From Agrococcus sp. ProA11 (GTDB lineage Bacteria > Actinomycetota > Actinomycetes > Actinomycetales > Microbacteriaceae), in contig NZ_CP156989.1 of the NCBI RefSeq assembly GCF_039880525.1, positions 930,001-994,000 on the forward strand: a DNA stretch of 64,000 nt, read 5' to 3'. Shown in pieces: positions 1-8,967 of this stretch (position 1 is the first letter of the stretch; every line of letters begins with the position of its first letter). A program made the position numbers and the translations under genes. The notes under the pieces were generated by a model. The model had not been told where the DNA came from and searched no databases. It worked only from the letters and a program-made list of their open reading frames with translations.

Positions 1-79
1 AGGGCACGGTCAGGCTGAAGGAGCCGACGGCAACGGTGCCGTCGGGATACTCCTTGTGCACGGCATCGAATTCGATCAC
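1..79 (-). CDS. ABC transporter ATP-binding protein, N-terminus only (osmoprotectant-uptake type?)
   Basis: Only the first 26 codons are inside the window, reading leftward from a GTG at 77-79. A GGAG ribosome-binding site lies about 7 bases upstream. The peptide begins [20 protein letters not shown], the usual first strand of an ABC ATPase. It most resembles the OpuCA/ProV group that energises glycine betaine or choline import. The gene is divergent from murI. No Walker motif is visible, so the substrate is a guess. Confidence 0.6.
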   Translation of the reverse strand, partial: MIEFDAVHKEYPDGTVAVGSFSLTVP

Positions 80-145
80 CTGGGGCTCCTCGCCTCGCCG
101 GGGTGCCGACGATACCGTGCGAGGCTGGCGCAACGCTGGCCAGAC

Positions 146-151
146 TAGGCT
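146..151 (+). promoter_or_regulatory. -10 element of murI (leaderless)
   Basis: TAGGCT ends 7 bases before the GTG start of murI, and there is no Shine-Dalgarno sequence. Transcription would therefore begin at or next to the start codon. The same hexamer precedes prfB and the MFS gene in this window. Confidence 0.5.
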
Positions 152-158
152 TGCCGTC

Positions 159-995
159 GTGCAGCGCCCGATCGGAGTCTTCGACAGTGGCGTCGGCGGG
201 CTCACCGTGGCCCGCGCCATCATCGACCAGCTGCCGGCCGAGTCCATCACCTACATCGGTGACACCGCCAACGGCCCGTATGGTCCGCGCGAGCAGGATG
301 AGGTGCGCCACCTCGCGCTCAACGTGCTCGACACGCTCGTGGCGCAGGGTGTGAAGATGCTCGTGATCGCGTGCAACACCGCGACCGCCGCCGTGCACGA
401 CCTCGCGGTCGAGCGCTACGAGCGGGGCATGGGCATCCCGGTGGTCGCCGTCATCGAGCCGGCGGTGCGCGCAGCGGTCGCGCAGAGCCGCTCCGGGCGC
501 ATCGGCGTGATCGCGACGTCGGGCACGATCGCATCCGGTGCGTACCAGCGCGCGTTCGGCGACGCGGGCGTGCCCCACATCGCCGCCGCCGCGGCGCCGC
601 GCTTCGTCGAGTTCGTCGAGTCGGGGGTGACGACCGGCGACGAGGTGCTCGAGGCCGCGCACGAGTACCTCGCACCGCTGCTCGCCGAGGATCTCGACAC
701 GCTCGTGCTCGGCTGCACCCACTACCCGCTGCTGGCGGGCGCCATCGGCTACGTCGCCGGCCCCGACGTGCGGCTCGTCTCGAGTGCCGAGGAGACCGCC
801 GCCGACGTCTACCGCATCCTCAGCGACCGGCAGATGCTGGCACCGCCGACCTCGACGCCGGTCTACGCCTTCGAGGCGACCACCGAGGCGCAGGAGCCGT
901 TCCTGCGGCTCGCGCGGCGCTTCCTGGGGCCAGAGGTGACGCACGTGGAGTTCCACCAGACCGGGGTCATCCAGTTGCCCGGTCGCACCGACTGA
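159..995 (+). CDS. murI: Glutamate racemase
   Basis: MurI converts L-glutamate to D-glutamate for peptidoglycan in the cytoplasm. The 278-residue product has the N-terminal [11 protein letters not shown] motif. Both catalytic cysteines are present: Cys72 in ACNTATAA and Cys186 in GCTHYPLL. Length is normal for the family. I chose the GTG at 159 because the conserved PIGVFDSG motif follows at once and a leaderless -10 sits just upstream; a longer in-frame extension to 36 has no support. It is followed 11 bases later by rph and then rdgB, a common actinobacterial order. Confidence 0.95.
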   Translation: MQRPIGVFDSGVGGLTVARAIIDQLPAESITYIGDTANGPYGPREQDEVRHLALNVLDTLVAQGVKMLVIACNTATAAVHDLAVERYERGMGIPVVAVIEPAVRAAVAQSRSGRIGVIATSGTIASGAYQRAFGDAGVPHIAAAAAPRFVEFVESGVTTGDEVLEAAHEYLAPLLAEDLDTLVLGCTHYPLLAGAIGYVAGPDVRLVSSAEETAADVYRILSDRQMLAPPTSTPVYAFEATTEAQEPFLRLARRFLGPEVTHVEFHQTGVIQLPGRTD

Positions 996-1006
996 AGGAG
1001 GTCGCG

Positions 1007-1753
1007 ATGGCGACGAACGACAAGGCACGCAAGGACGGCAGGCGCCTCGACGAGCTGCGCGAGGTGACGATCGAGCGCGGCTGGAGCGAGCAGGCAGAGG
1101 GCAGCGCACTCATCTCCTTCGGCCGCACGCGCGTGCTGTGCACGGCATCCGTCATGCCGACCGTGCCGCGCTGGATGGCGGGCAAGGGCAAGGGCTGGGT
1201 GACGGCGGAGTACTCGATGCTGCCGCGCTCGACGAACGAGCGGATGGATCGCGAGAGCGTGCGCGGCAAGGTCGGCGGGCGCACGCACGAGATCTCGCGC
1301 CTGATCGGTCGCTCCCTGCGCGCGGGCGTCGACATGCGGGCGCTCGGCGAGCTCTCGATCGCGGTCGACTGCGACGTGCTGCAGGCGGACGGCGGCACCC
1401 GCACGGCCGCGATCACGGGCGCCTACGTCGCGCTCGCCGACGCGATCACGTGGGCGCAGGGCGAGGGCCGGGTGCCGAAGAGCGCGAAGCCGCTCATCGA
1501 CTCGGTCGCGGCGATCTCGGTCGGCATCGTCGACGGCACGCCGATGCTCGACCTCGCCTACACCGAGGATGTGCGCGCCGAGACCGACATGAACGTCGTG
1601 GCGACCGGCCGCGGCCTGCTCATCGAGGTGCAGGGCACCGCGGAGGGCGCGCCCTTCGACCGCTCGGAGCTCGACCAGCTGCTCGACCTCGCGCTCGCGG
1701 GGACGGCGCGGCTCACCGAGATCCAGCGCGAGGCGCTGGGAGCGGGCGCGTGA
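1007..1753 (+). CDS. rph: Ribonuclease PH
   Basis: RNase PH is a phosphorolytic 3'-to-5' exoribonuclease that trims tRNA 3' ends. The 248-residue product contains the family blocks [22 protein letters not shown], the arginine-rich [14 protein letters not shown], and [20 protein letters not shown] with the phosphate- and metal-binding acidic residues. The ATG has a strong AAGGAGG 5 bases upstream. Its stop overlaps the GTG of rdgB by four bases (GTGA), so the two are translationally coupled. Confidence 0.95.
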   Translation: MATNDKARKDGRRLDELREVTIERGWSEQAEGSALISFGRTRVLCTASVMPTVPRWMAGKGKGWVTAEYSMLPRSTNERMDRESVRGKVGGRTHEISRLIGRSLRAGVDMRALGELSIAVDCDVLQADGGTRTAAITGAYVALADAITWAQGEGRVPKSAKPLIDSVAAISVGIVDGTPMLDLAYTEDVRAETDMNVVATGRGLLIEVQGTAEGAPFDRSELDQLLDLALAGTARLTEIQREALGAGA

Positions 1754-2376
1754 GCGTCACCGGCTCGACCGGGCTCGACCTGGTCGGCGGCGGGCTGCAG
1801 GTGGTGGTCGCCACCCGCAACCCGCACAAGGTCGAGGAGCTCGGCCGCATCCTCGCGCCCCTGCTGCCGGGCGTCGAGCTGCTGCCCGACGACGGGCCGG
1901 AGCCGGTCGAGGATGGCGACACGTTCGAGGCGAACGCGCTCATCAAGGCGCGCGCGGCGCACGAGCGCACCGGCCTGCCGGCGCTGGCGGACGACTCCGG
2001 CATCGAGGTCGTGGCGCTGGATGGTGCTCCCGGGATCCACTCGGCGCGCTATGCCGGCACGCGCGACGACCGCGACAACGTCGCGCTGCTGCTCGAGCGG
2101 CTCGGAGACCGCACCGACCGGGCTGCGCGGTTCGTCTGCGCCGCGGCGTGGGTGGATGCCGACGGCGAGCTCGTGGCGCGCGGCGAGTGGCGCGGCGAGG
2201 TGGCCGATGCGCCGCGCGGTGACGACGGCTTCGGGTACGACCCGATCTTCGTGCCGCACGACGGCGGCGGCCGCGCGGCTGCCGAGCTGAGCGCCGAGGA
2301 GAAGGACGCCAGGAGCCACCGTCGGCTCGCCTTCACGGCGCTCGCCGAGCGCATCCTCGGTCAGGAAGCGGGCTAG
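1750..2376 (+). CDS. rdgB: XTP/dITP diphosphatase (Ham1/RdgB family)
   Basis: This house-cleaning enzyme hydrolyses non-canonical purine triphosphates such as ITP, dITP and XTP to monophosphates. The 208-residue protein shows [15 protein letters not shown] near the N-terminus, the metal and substrate motif ADDSGIEV, and [13 protein letters not shown] near the C-terminus. It starts at a GTG overlapping the rph stop. About 15 residues before [10 protein letters not shown] are extra relative to E. coli RdgB. Confidence 0.94.
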   Translation: MSVTGSTGLDLVGGGLQVVVATRNPHKVEELGRILAPLLPGVELLPDDGPEPVEDGDTFEANALIKARAAHERTGLPALADDSGIEVVALDGAPGIHSARYAGTRDDRDNVALLLERLGDRTDRAARFVCAAAWVDADGELVARGEWRGEVADAPRGDDGFGYDPIFVPHDGGGRAAAELSAEEKDARSHRRLAFTALAERILGQEAG

Positions 2377-2433
2377 CGTTGCAGGTCGGACCCCCTCGGG
2401 GTGCCGAGGCGCGAGCGACGAGAGCGAGGCGGC

Positions 2434-3087
2434 ATGCAGTCGACAGCTGCTGAGGACTACGTCAAGGCGATCTACCATCACACCGAGTGGCAGGCGGATC
2501 CGGTCACGCCGTCGCAGCTCGCGGCGCGGCTCGGGCTCGCCAACTCGACCGTCACCGAGATGGTGAAGAAGCTGGCGGCCGCCGGTCTCGTGCACCACCG
2601 CCCCTACGGCGCGATCGAGCTGACGCACGCTGGTCTGCAGCTCGCCGTCCGGCAGGTGCGGCGGCACCGCGTGGTCGAGACCTGGCTCGTCGAGCGCCAC
2701 GGCTACGACTGGGACGAGGTGCACGACGAGGCGGAGATCCTCGAGCACGCGCTCAGCGATCGGCTGCTCGACTCCATCGCTCGCTCGCTCGGTGATCCGG
2801 TGCGGGATCCGCACGGCGACCCGATCCCGGCAGCCGACGGCACCACCGTGCGACCCGCGGCGGTGCTGCTCGCCGAGGCCGCGGTCGGCCACGAGGGCGC
2901 GGTGGTGCGCATCGCCGACGATGATCCGGCCATGCTGCGGTTCCTCGCCGAAGCCGGGGTGGCGCTGGATGCGGAGCTCACCGTGCTGGGGCAGAAGCCC
3001 TACTCGGGATCGATCCAGGTGCGCACCGCGACGGGCACGGTCGACCTGGGGCCGGATGTCGCGCGGGCGGTCTGGCTCGCCGCGTAG
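2434..3087 (+). CDS. DtxR/MntR-family metal-dependent transcriptional regulator
   Basis: The 217-residue product has an N-terminal winged helix (STAAEDYVKAIYHH, then SQLAARLGLANSTVTEMVKKLAAAGLV). A central dimerisation and metal-binding helix set follows (RHRVVETWLVERHGYDWDEVHDEAEILEHALS), and a C-terminal SH3/FeoA-like domain begins near residue 150. This is the full three-domain DtxR architecture for repressors that sense Fe(II) or Mn(II). The ATG at 2434 is preceded by a GAGG ribosome-binding site. No metal-uptake gene is adjacent, so the metal and regulon cannot be told here. Confidence 0.88.
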   Translation: MQSTAAEDYVKAIYHHTEWQADPVTPSQLAARLGLANSTVTEMVKKLAAAGLVHHRPYGAIELTHAGLQLAVRQVRRHRVVETWLVERHGYDWDEVHDEAEILEHALSDRLLDSIARSLGDPVRDPHGDPIPAADGTTVRPAAVLLAEAAVGHEGAVVRIADDDPAMLRFLAEAGVALDAELTVLGQKPYSGSIQVRTATGTVDLGPDVARAVWLAA

Positions 3088-3327
3088 CCGCGTAGCCGCG
3101 CCGCGTAGCCGCGCTGCTCCGCCGTCGCGCTGCTGTGCGGCAGCGCCGCGCTGCGCCGCCGCGCGACGCAGCCTTGCTCGCCGCAGAAATGTCGCCAACT
3201 GCTCGCTAGCAGCCTCGTTCCCAGCCGATAGCGACAATTCTGCCCGGCGGGTGCACGCGGGCGCGCGGGCGCGGGGCCGGATGGGCGGGCGCGGCGCGGC
3301 GCGGCGCAGGCGGATGCCGCGGGCGCG
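3088..3327. other. Convergent intergenic region with CGCGTAGC repeats
   Basis: This stretch separates the convergent DtxR-family and DedA genes. It begins with several imperfect copies of CGCGTAGC around 3080-3115, followed by CG-rich low-complexity sequence. The spaced inverted repeat at 3183-3243 is annotated separately. I see no convincing coding sequence. Confidence 0.5.
3183..3243. repeat. Spaced inverted repeat, possible REP-like element or terminator
   Basis: GCAGAAATGTCGC (3183-3195) and GCGACAATTCTGC (3231-3243) are inverted copies matching at 12 of 13 positions, separated by 35 bases. The AT-rich arms contrast with the very GC-rich surroundings. The position between two convergent genes fits a bidirectional terminator or a dispersed palindromic element. 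Confidence 0.5.
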
Positions 3328-4050
3328 TCAGCGGTCGATGCCCTGATCGTTCGTGCCGGAGAGGTCGAGCGTCTCCACCTCGTTCGTCGCGGTGCCCTCG
3401 CGGATCTCCCGCTCCACCTCCCGGCGCGACTGGATCGCGTGCCACACGATGAACGAGATGGCGATCAGCACGACGCCGATGAGCACGAGATCGATGTACT
3501 GGGTGACGACATCCGCGACGCCCGGGATGTGCGCGACGCCCCAGCCCAAGAGCGGCAGGCCGGCGCCCCACAGCAGGCCGCCGATGATGTCGAGGCGGAA
3601 GAACAGCGGCCACGGCATCTTGCCGACGCCCGCAGCGACGGGCATGAAGGTGCGCACGATGCCGATGAACCGGGCGATGATGACCGCCGCGGCGCCGTAC
3701 CGCAGGAAGAAGCGGTTCGTGCGGTCGATCGTCTTGTGCGAGAACAGACCGGAGGACTTCCGCTGGAAGATCGGTGGCCCGGCCTTCTTGCCGATGTAGT
3801 AACCGAGCTGATCGCCGGCAATCGCGCACGCGGCGATGCAGAGCATCACGAGCCAGATGGGCTGGTCGATGTCGCCCGTGAACGACAGGATGCCCGCGAT
3901 CACGAGCAGCGTGTCGCCCGGCAGCAGGAAGCCGACGAGCAGTCCCGTCTCCACGAACACGATCGCGCAGACCACGACGAGCGCCCAGACGCCCGCACCG
4001 GTGATGAGGCCCTCGATGTCGATGAGGAACTCTGATGGCAGCGGATGCAC
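3328..4050 (-). CDS. DedA-family integral membrane protein
   Basis: DedA proteins are multi-pass inner-membrane proteins implicated in lipid-carrier recycling and proton-coupled homeostasis. The 240-residue product shows the signature FVETGLLVGFLLPGDTLL in the first hydrophobic region. It also has GDQLGYYIGKKAG and the conserved RFIGIVRTFMPVAAGVG block, with several further hydrophobic segments and a charged tail. I chose the GTG at 4048-4050 because AAGGAG lies about 9 bases upstream and longer versions would run into the tRNA. Confidence 0.9.
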   Translation of the reverse strand: MHPLPSEFLIDIEGLITGAGVWALVVVCAIVFVETGLLVGFLLPGDTLLVIAGILSFTGDIDQPIWLVMLCIAACAIAGDQLGYYIGKKAGPPIFQRKSSGLFSHKTIDRTNRFFLRYGAAAVIIARFIGIVRTFMPVAAGVGKMPWPLFFRLDIIGGLLWGAGLPLLGWGVAHIPGVADVVTQYIDLVLIGVVLIAISFIVWHAIQSRREVEREIREGTATNEVETLDLSGTNDQGIDR

Positions 4051-4080
4051 GCTCGTGCTCCTTCGCGTCGTGCGTCGAGT

Positions 4081-4162
4081 GCGGGAGAGGGGACTTGAAC
4101 CCCTACGCCACGAGGGCACAAGGACCTAAACCTTGCGTGTCTGCCAATTCCACCACTCCCGC
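4081..4162 (-). tRNA. tRNA-Leu (anticodon TAG)
   Basis: The minus strand folds as a class II tRNA with acceptor stem GCGGGAG/CTCCCGC. The anticodon stem is CAAGG/CCTTG around loop TTTAGGT, giving anticodon TAG. A long variable arm is followed by the T-arm GGTTCAAGTCC. The 82-nt gene does not encode CCA. It lies between DedA (same strand) and the divergent SDR gene. Confidence 0.95.
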
Positions 4163-4226
4163 GTGGGTCCTCTGATGCTACCGGCGGCAACGCACGCCGA
4201 CATCCACGTTCTGCCAGTGTTGGCTC

Positions 4227-4997
4227 ATGGAGATGCGCGCGCTCGTGACCGGTGCCTCGGCTGGACTCGGCGCCGAGTTCGCCCGGCAGCTGGCCGCAGA
4301 CGGCTTCTCGCTCGTGCTCGTCGCCAGGGATGAGGATCGGCTGCATGCGCTGGCGGCGGAGCTGCCCGTCGAGACCGAGGTGCTGGTGGCCGATCTGCTC
4401 ACGGAGGACGGCCTCGAGCGCGTGGCCGCGCGCCTCGCCGCCGACACCCGCGCCGTCGACGTGCTCGTGAACAACGCCGGGTTCGCGGTCGCTGAGCCGT
4501 TCCACGCATCCGCGATCGATGATGAGCGACGCATGCACGCATTGCTCTCGTGGGTGCCGCTGCGGCTCGCGCATGCGGCGCTGCCCGGCATGCGTGCGCG
4601 CGGCCGGGGCGGCATCCTCAACGTCGCGAGCCTCGCCGGGCGCCTGCCGAGCGGCACCTATGCGGCCGCGAAATCTCAGGTGATCACGCTCTCGCGGGCG
4701 CTGCACGCGCGCTACCGCCGCGACGGCGTGACCGTCACCGCCCTGCTGCCCGGCTTCGTGGTCACCGAGTTCCACGAGCGGATGGGCATCTCGCCCGACG
4801 CAGTGCCGCGCGCCGGCTGGGCGGATGCCCGCAGCGTCGTGCGCGACGGCCTGCGTGGGCTGCGCACGCGCCGTGGCATCGTCGTGAGCGACTGGCGATA
4901 CCGGCTCGTCGCGCCGCTGCTGTCGCTCATGCCCGACCGGCTGTTCGCCGACATCGGACTGGGCGCGCGCATCGACGAACGGGAGCCCCAGACGTGA
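4227..4997 (+). CDS. Short-chain dehydrogenase/reductase
   Basis: This is a classical SDR of 256 residues. It has the NAD(P)-binding TGASAGLG motif at residues 8-15, a central NNAG, the catalytic Ser in NVASLAG, and the Tyr145-x3-Lys149 pair in TYAAAKS. It would oxidise or reduce an alcohol/carbonyl substrate that cannot be named from sequence. Its stop overlaps the GTG of the next dehydrogenase (GTGA), so the two are coupled and may act on one pathway. The second ATG at 4233 is also possible. Confidence 0.85.
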   Translation: MEMRALVTGASAGLGAEFARQLAADGFSLVLVARDEDRLHALAAELPVETEVLVADLLTEDGLERVAARLAADTRAVDVLVNNAGFAVAEPFHASAIDDERRMHALLSWVPLRLAHAALPGMRARGRGGILNVASLAGRLPSGTYAAAKSQVITLSRALHARYRRDGVTVTALLPGFVVTEFHERMGISPDAVPRAGWADARSVVRDGLRGLRTRRGIVVSDWRYRLVAPLLSLMPDRLFADIGLGARIDEREPQT

Positions 4998-5842
4998 CCG
5001 AGACCATCGCCGTCCTCGGCGCCGGCATCATGGGGGCCGGCATCGCGCGCGTGCTCGCCCGCGCCGGCCACGAGGTGCGCATCTTCGACCCGCGGCCTGA
5101 GGCTGCGGCGAGCGCCGCGGAGTCGGCGGGCGCATCCGCCTTCGACACGGTCGAGCAGGCCGTCGACGGCGCGACGATCGTGCTCGAGGCGGCGCCCGAG
5201 CGGCTGGAGCTGAAGCGAGCGCTCATCGCCCAGGTGGAGGCGGCCAACGCCCGGGCCGTGATCGCCTCGAACACCTCGTCGATCGCGCCGGACGCGCTCG
5301 CGGCGGGCATGCGGGATCCGGCGCGGCTCGTGATCGCCCACTTCTTCAACCCCGCCGACACCGTGCCGCTCGTGGAGGTCGTGCCGGGTCCGGCGACGCC
5401 GCAGACGACCGTGGATCGGATGGTGGCGCTGCTCGAGCACGCTGGCAAGACCGCCGTGCCGCTCGCGCAGCAGGTGGAGGGCTTCATCGCCAACCGACTG
5501 CAGGCGGCGCTCTACCGCGAGGCGATGCACCTGGTCGAGCTGGGCATCGCCACCGCCGAGCAGGTCGACGCGACCGTGACCGCCGGGCTGGGGCCGCGAT
5601 GGGCGCTCGCCGGGCCATTCGAGATCATGGATCTCGGCGGCCTCGACGTGTGGACGAGCGTGACGGATGGCATCTTCCCGACGCTCGGCGACGCATCCGC
5701 CGCGCCCTCGATGCTGCGGGAGCGTGTGGAGCGCGGCGACCTGGGTGCGAAGACGGGCGCCGGGTTCCTGCCCAGGGGCGAAGATGCGCCGGCCGAGTTC
5801 GCCGCCAGGCTCGCAGCACTCATCGAGGCGCGCGACCGCTGA
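4994..5842 (+). CDS. 3-hydroxyacyl-CoA (3-hydroxybutyryl-CoA) dehydrogenase
   Basis: The 282-residue protein begins with the Rossmann motif VLGAGIMGAGIARVLARAG. It carries EAAPERLELKRAL, SNTSSIAPDALA and HFFNPADTVPLVEVVPG with the catalytic His, then the C-terminal helical domain (GFIANRLQAALYREAM, GPRWALAGPFEIMDLGGLD). That is the normal two-domain layout of NAD-dependent 3-hydroxyacyl-CoA dehydrogenases in fatty-acid or butyrate metabolism. No thiolase or enoyl-CoA hydratase is adjacent, so a different 3-hydroxy acid is possible. It is coupled to the SDR upstream. Confidence 0.85.
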   Translation: MTETIAVLGAGIMGAGIARVLARAGHEVRIFDPRPEAAASAAESAGASAFDTVEQAVDGATIVLEAAPERLELKRALIAQVEAANARAVIASNTSSIAPDALAAGMRDPARLVIAHFFNPADTVPLVEVVPGPATPQTTVDRMVALLEHAGKTAVPLAQQVEGFIANRLQAALYREAMHLVELGIATAEQVDATVTAGLGPRWALAGPFEIMDLGGLDVWTSVTDGIFPTLGDASAAPSMLRERVERGDLGAKTGAGFLPRGEDAPAEFAARLAALIEARDR

Positions 5843-5881
5843 TCATGGCGCGTCCAGCCGGTCCGTGGCACCGTTAGCGAC

Positions 5882-6586
5882 ATGACCGAACCCATTCGCG
5901 CCCTCTACTTCAACACCACGCTCACGCCGTCGCCGGGTGAGAGCCACACCGAGCTGCTCATCGAGGCGAGCGCGAACATCCTGCGCAAGCAGGGCGTGGA
6001 GGTCGACGTCGTGCGCGCGGTCGATCACGCCATCGCGCCCGGCGTGCAGCCCGACATGACCGAGCAGGGCGCGGCCGAGGATGCCTGGCCGGCGCTGTGG
6101 GAGCTGGTGCAGCGCGCCGACATCGTCGTGCTCGCGACGCCGATCTGGCTGGGGCAGCCGTCGAGCATCGCGACGCGCGTGATCGAGCGGCTCTATGCCG
6201 AGTCGGGGCTGCTGAACGACGCCGGGCAGTCGATCTTCTACGGCAAGGTCGGCGGATGCCTCGTCGGCGGCAACGAGGACGGCATGAAGGCGTGCGCATC
6301 GCGGGTGATCTACGCCATGCAGCACCTGGGGATGACGATCCCGCCGCAGGCCGACGCCGGCTGGGTGGGTGAGGCGGGCCCCGGCCCCAGCTACGGCGAC
6401 GAGCTCGACGACGGCTCGCGCGCGGGCGCCGACAACGACTTCACCAAGCGCAACGTCACGATCATGGCGTGGAACCTGCTGCACCTGGCGCGCATGCTGC
6501 GCGGCGGCATCCCCACCGAGGGCAACGACCGGCGCGCGTGGAAGGACGGCGAGCGCTTCGGGTTCCAGAACCCCGAGTACCGCTGA
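5882..6586 (+). CDS. NAD(P)H-dependent FMN reductase-like flavoprotein
   Basis: The 234-residue product has a flavodoxin-like fold. The N-terminal strand ALYFNTTLTPSPGESHTE forms the phosphate-binding loop, followed by ADIVVLATPIWLGQPSSIATRVIERL and a KVGGCLVGGNEDGMKACASRV segment. These features match the NADPH-dependent FMN reductase/flavodoxin superfamily. The electron acceptor is unknown. It stands alone, 39 bases after the preceding dehydrogenase, with no clear Shine-Dalgarno sequence. Confidence 0.8.
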   Translation: MTEPIRALYFNTTLTPSPGESHTELLIEASANILRKQGVEVDVVRAVDHAIAPGVQPDMTEQGAAEDAWPALWELVQRADIVVLATPIWLGQPSSIATRVIERLYAESGLLNDAGQSIFYGKVGGCLVGGNEDGMKACASRVIYAMQHLGMTIPPQADAGWVGEAGPGPSYGDELDDGSRAGADNDFTKRNVTIMAWNLLHLARMLRGGIPTEGNDRRAWKDGERFGFQNPEYR

Positions 6587-6633
6587 CGGATTCGCCGCTC
6601 GCGCGAGCGGGCGGCAGGTGCTTGGGTGAGCGC

Positions 6634-7578
6634 ATGAGCACGATCGACTGGCTGCTGCAGGGCGATCCGGCGATCCGCTGGCAGGTGATGGCCGACCTGC
6701 TCGACGAGGCGCCGGAAGCGGTGGCGCGCGAGCGAGCGCGGGTCGCGGCCGAGGGCTGGGGCGCGGCGCTGCTGGCGGCGCGCGGCGCCGATGGCCAGTG
6801 GGCTGGCGGCGCGAACTTTCCCGCGTCGAAGCCGACGCTGCCGGGCCAGCCCTGGACGTCCACGGCACACGTGCTCACCGAGCTCCGTCTGCTCGGGGCC
6901 GACCCGGCCGATGCCGCGGTGCAGCGCGCGATCGACGACGTGGCGCGCGTGACCCGCTGGGAGTACGACGACGAGCCGTTCTTCGAGGGCGAGGTGGAGC
7001 CGTGCATCAACGCCGCGCTCGTGACGAACGCGATGTACTTCGATCGCGTTGACGCGCGCATCGTCGAGCGGCTGCTGGGGGAGCGGATGGCCGACGGCGG
7101 CTGGAACTGCGACCAGGAGCGCGGGAGTGTGCGCTCGTCGTTCGACACCACCATCGCGGTGCTGGAGGCGCTCGCGGCCTTCGAGCAGGTGGCCGACGCA
7201 CGGTCGGTGTCGATGGCAGCGGTGCGCGAGGCGCGGGCGAGCGGCGAGGCGTACCTGCTGCAGCGCGGTCTGCTGCGTCGAAGGACGACGGGTGAGATCC
7301 CGAAGCCGACGTAAACCCAGTTCGCGTTCCCGCTGCGGCACGAGTACGACGCGCTGCGGGCGCTCGAGCACTTCCGCTCCGTGGGCGCGGAGCCGGATGA
7401 GCGGATGGGCGAGGCGCTCGAGCTGGTGCACGCCAAGCGTGACGAGGATGGCCGCTGGCCGCTAGACGTCAAGCACGGCGGCGACGCCGTCAACGACTAC
7501 GGCGCGGTCGGCGAGCCGAACCGCTGGATCACGCTGCGGGCGCTGCGCGTGCTGCGCTGGGCCGAACGACCGGACTGA
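6634..7578 (+). pseudogene. Prenyltransferase/squalene-cyclase-like (alpha/alpha toroid) protein, interrupted by TAA
   Basis: From ATG 6634 the frame encodes repeated helices (RWQVMADLLDE, GADGQWAGG, PWTSTAHVLTELRLLGAD, ADGGWNCDQERGS) typical of the terpene-cyclase toroid superfamily. Translation stops at TAA 7312-7314 after 226 residues. The same frame then continues without a gap for 87 residues (FAFPLRHEYDALRALEHFR ... DEDGRWPLD ... RWITLRALRVLRW), which is the expected C-terminal half, to TGA 7576-7578. The codon context (PT-stop-TQFAFP) suggests a former TGG changed to TAA. A sequencing error or a functional short form is possible. Confidence 0.7.
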
Positions 7579-7681
7579 ACGCTCAGCGAATCTCCGCCGA
7601 TCGGGACCAGAATGGAGCCCGCCAGCGTTGCATCATGAGACGTCGCACCGCGCGCCGTCAGCAGAGTGAGGAGCACCCACC

Positions 7682-8236
7682 ATGGCCAGTGGCATCAACG
7701 ACCCCGGCACGATCACCAGCGACCCCGGCACCGAGACGGCCGTGCTGGCGGGCGGATGCTTCTGGGGACTCGACGATCTCATCCGTCGGCAGCCGGGCGT
7801 GCTGAGCACCCGCGCCGGCTACACCGGCGGCGACAACGACCACGCCACCTACCGCAACCACCCCGGTCACGCCGAGGCCGTCGAGATCGTCTTCGATCCC
7901 ACGCAGACGACCTATCGCGACATCCTCGCGTTCTTCTTCCAGGTGCACGACCCGTCCACGCGCAATCGGCAGGGCAACGACATCGGCACGAGCTACCGCT
8001 CGGCGATCTTCCCGCTCACGCCCGAGCAGGAGCGGGTCGCCCGCGACACCATCGCCGACGTCGACGCGTCGGGGCTCTGGCCGGGCAAGGTCGTGACCAC
8101 GATCGAGCCCGCCGGTCCGTTCTGGGAGGCCGAGCCCGAGCATCAGGACTACCTGGCGGAGAACCCCAACGGCTACACCTGCCACTTCGTGCGGCCCGGC
8201 TGGGTGCTGCCGGAGCGCGACTCCGCCAGCGCCTGA
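7682..8236 (+). CDS. msrA: Peptide-methionine (S)-S-oxide reductase
   Basis: MsrA reduces methionine-S-sulfoxide in oxidised proteins. The 184-residue product carries the catalytic GGCFWG motif with Cys26, the substrate pocket around [26 protein letters not shown], and the usual C-terminal [16 protein letters not shown] with a candidate resolving cysteine. The ATG at 7682 follows a GAGGAGCACCC ribosome-binding region. A weak SigH-like match lies upstream (GGACC 7604-7608, 18 bases, GTT 7627-7629). That would suit an oxidative-stress gene, but it matches GGAAT at only three of five positions. Confidence 0.95.
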   Translation: MASGINDPGTITSDPGTETAVLAGGCFWGLDDLIRRQPGVLSTRAGYTGGDNDHATYRNHPGHAEAVEIVFDPTQTTYRDILAFFFQVHDPSTRNRQGNDIGTSYRSAIFPLTPEQERVARDTIADVDASGLWPGKVVTTIEPAGPFWEAEPEHQDYLAENPNGYTCHFVRPGWVLPERDSASA

Positions 8237-8839
8237 TCAGTCGAGGAAGAGGCGTCGACGCCTGGACCAGTCGTTGGTGCCGTAGGTGACGTCGAGGCCG
8301 ATGACGGCCGGGCTCGTGAGCGTGCGCTTGACCACGAGGGGCAGGCCTTCGCCGGGTTCCAGCACCGCCGGGAGGGTTCGGGGCAGGCGGACGTCCTCAC
8401 CGGCGTCCGCCTGGCGGATCTCGAGGACGGCGATCGAGACGTCGAGCACGTTCACGAGCTCGAAGTGGCGCCGGTCGTTCCGTCGGATCTGCAGGGCCGA
8501 GCGGCGCATGCTCGGCTCCACGGGCGGTGCGGCACGTCCCGCGTCACCCCAGCCGTCCAGCTGCGAGAGGCGACGGCGGGTCTCCTCGTCCGGGCCCGGC
8601 TCGGCCGAGGCCGCGGTGGCTCGCTCGGGTGCGATCGGCGGCGCGGGGACGCCCTCCTGCTCGGGGGCGACCGTCTGCCGCAGGCCCTTGTAGGTCTTGC
8701 GCTCGCCGATCAGCGCCCACGCGGCCACTGCGCTCGCGAGGATCGAGCCGATCGCGCCGACCCACGCGGGGATCGCGACGCCCCACAGGTCGGTTCCGGC
8801 CGGCTCGGCTGACGTGCTGGCGATCCAGAGCTCGAACAT
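8237..8839 (-). CDS. Hypothetical membrane-anchored protein
   Basis: This 200-residue protein has an N-terminal hydrophobic segment (LWGVAIPAWVGAIGSILASAVAAWALIG, about residues 18-45). A variable Ala/Pro/Glu-rich linker follows, then a C-terminal region (residues about 115-200) predicted to be mostly strands. I do not recognise the family. The ATG at 8839 is supported by a -10-like TACGAT ending 6 bases upstream, a leaderless arrangement. It is divergent from the tad pilus cluster but nothing else links it to pili. Confidence 0.7.
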   Translation of the reverse strand: MFELWIASTSAEPAGTDLWGVAIPAWVGAIGSILASAVAAWALIGERKTYKGLRQTVAPEQEGVPAPPIAPERATAASAEPGPDEETRRRLSQLDGWGDAGRAAPPVEPSMRRSALQIRRNDRRHFELVNVLDVSIAVLEIRQADAGEDVRLPRTLPAVLEPGEGLPLVVKRTLTSPAVIGLDVTYGTNDWSRRRRLFLD

Positions 8840-8967
8840 GCGCTCATCGTAGGCGCGGGTCGGCGGATGCCCGGGTGGGTTCCGAGTGGACCGTGCGCTG
8901 CCAGCTGTCGTTCGGTGCTGTGGACAACTTCCGCGGCGGGCGGTGCCGTTCGGCTTCACTGGCTCGC

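Noticed and set aside
371-1006. Long in-frame extension upstream of rph
   Set aside because: It lies on top of murI in another frame, is Arg-rich and has no ribosome-binding site. ATG 1007 has AAGGAGG.
7604-7629. SigH promoter for msrA
   Set aside because: GGACC-N18-GTT matches GGAAT at only three of five positions, so it is too weak to call despite being biologically sensible.
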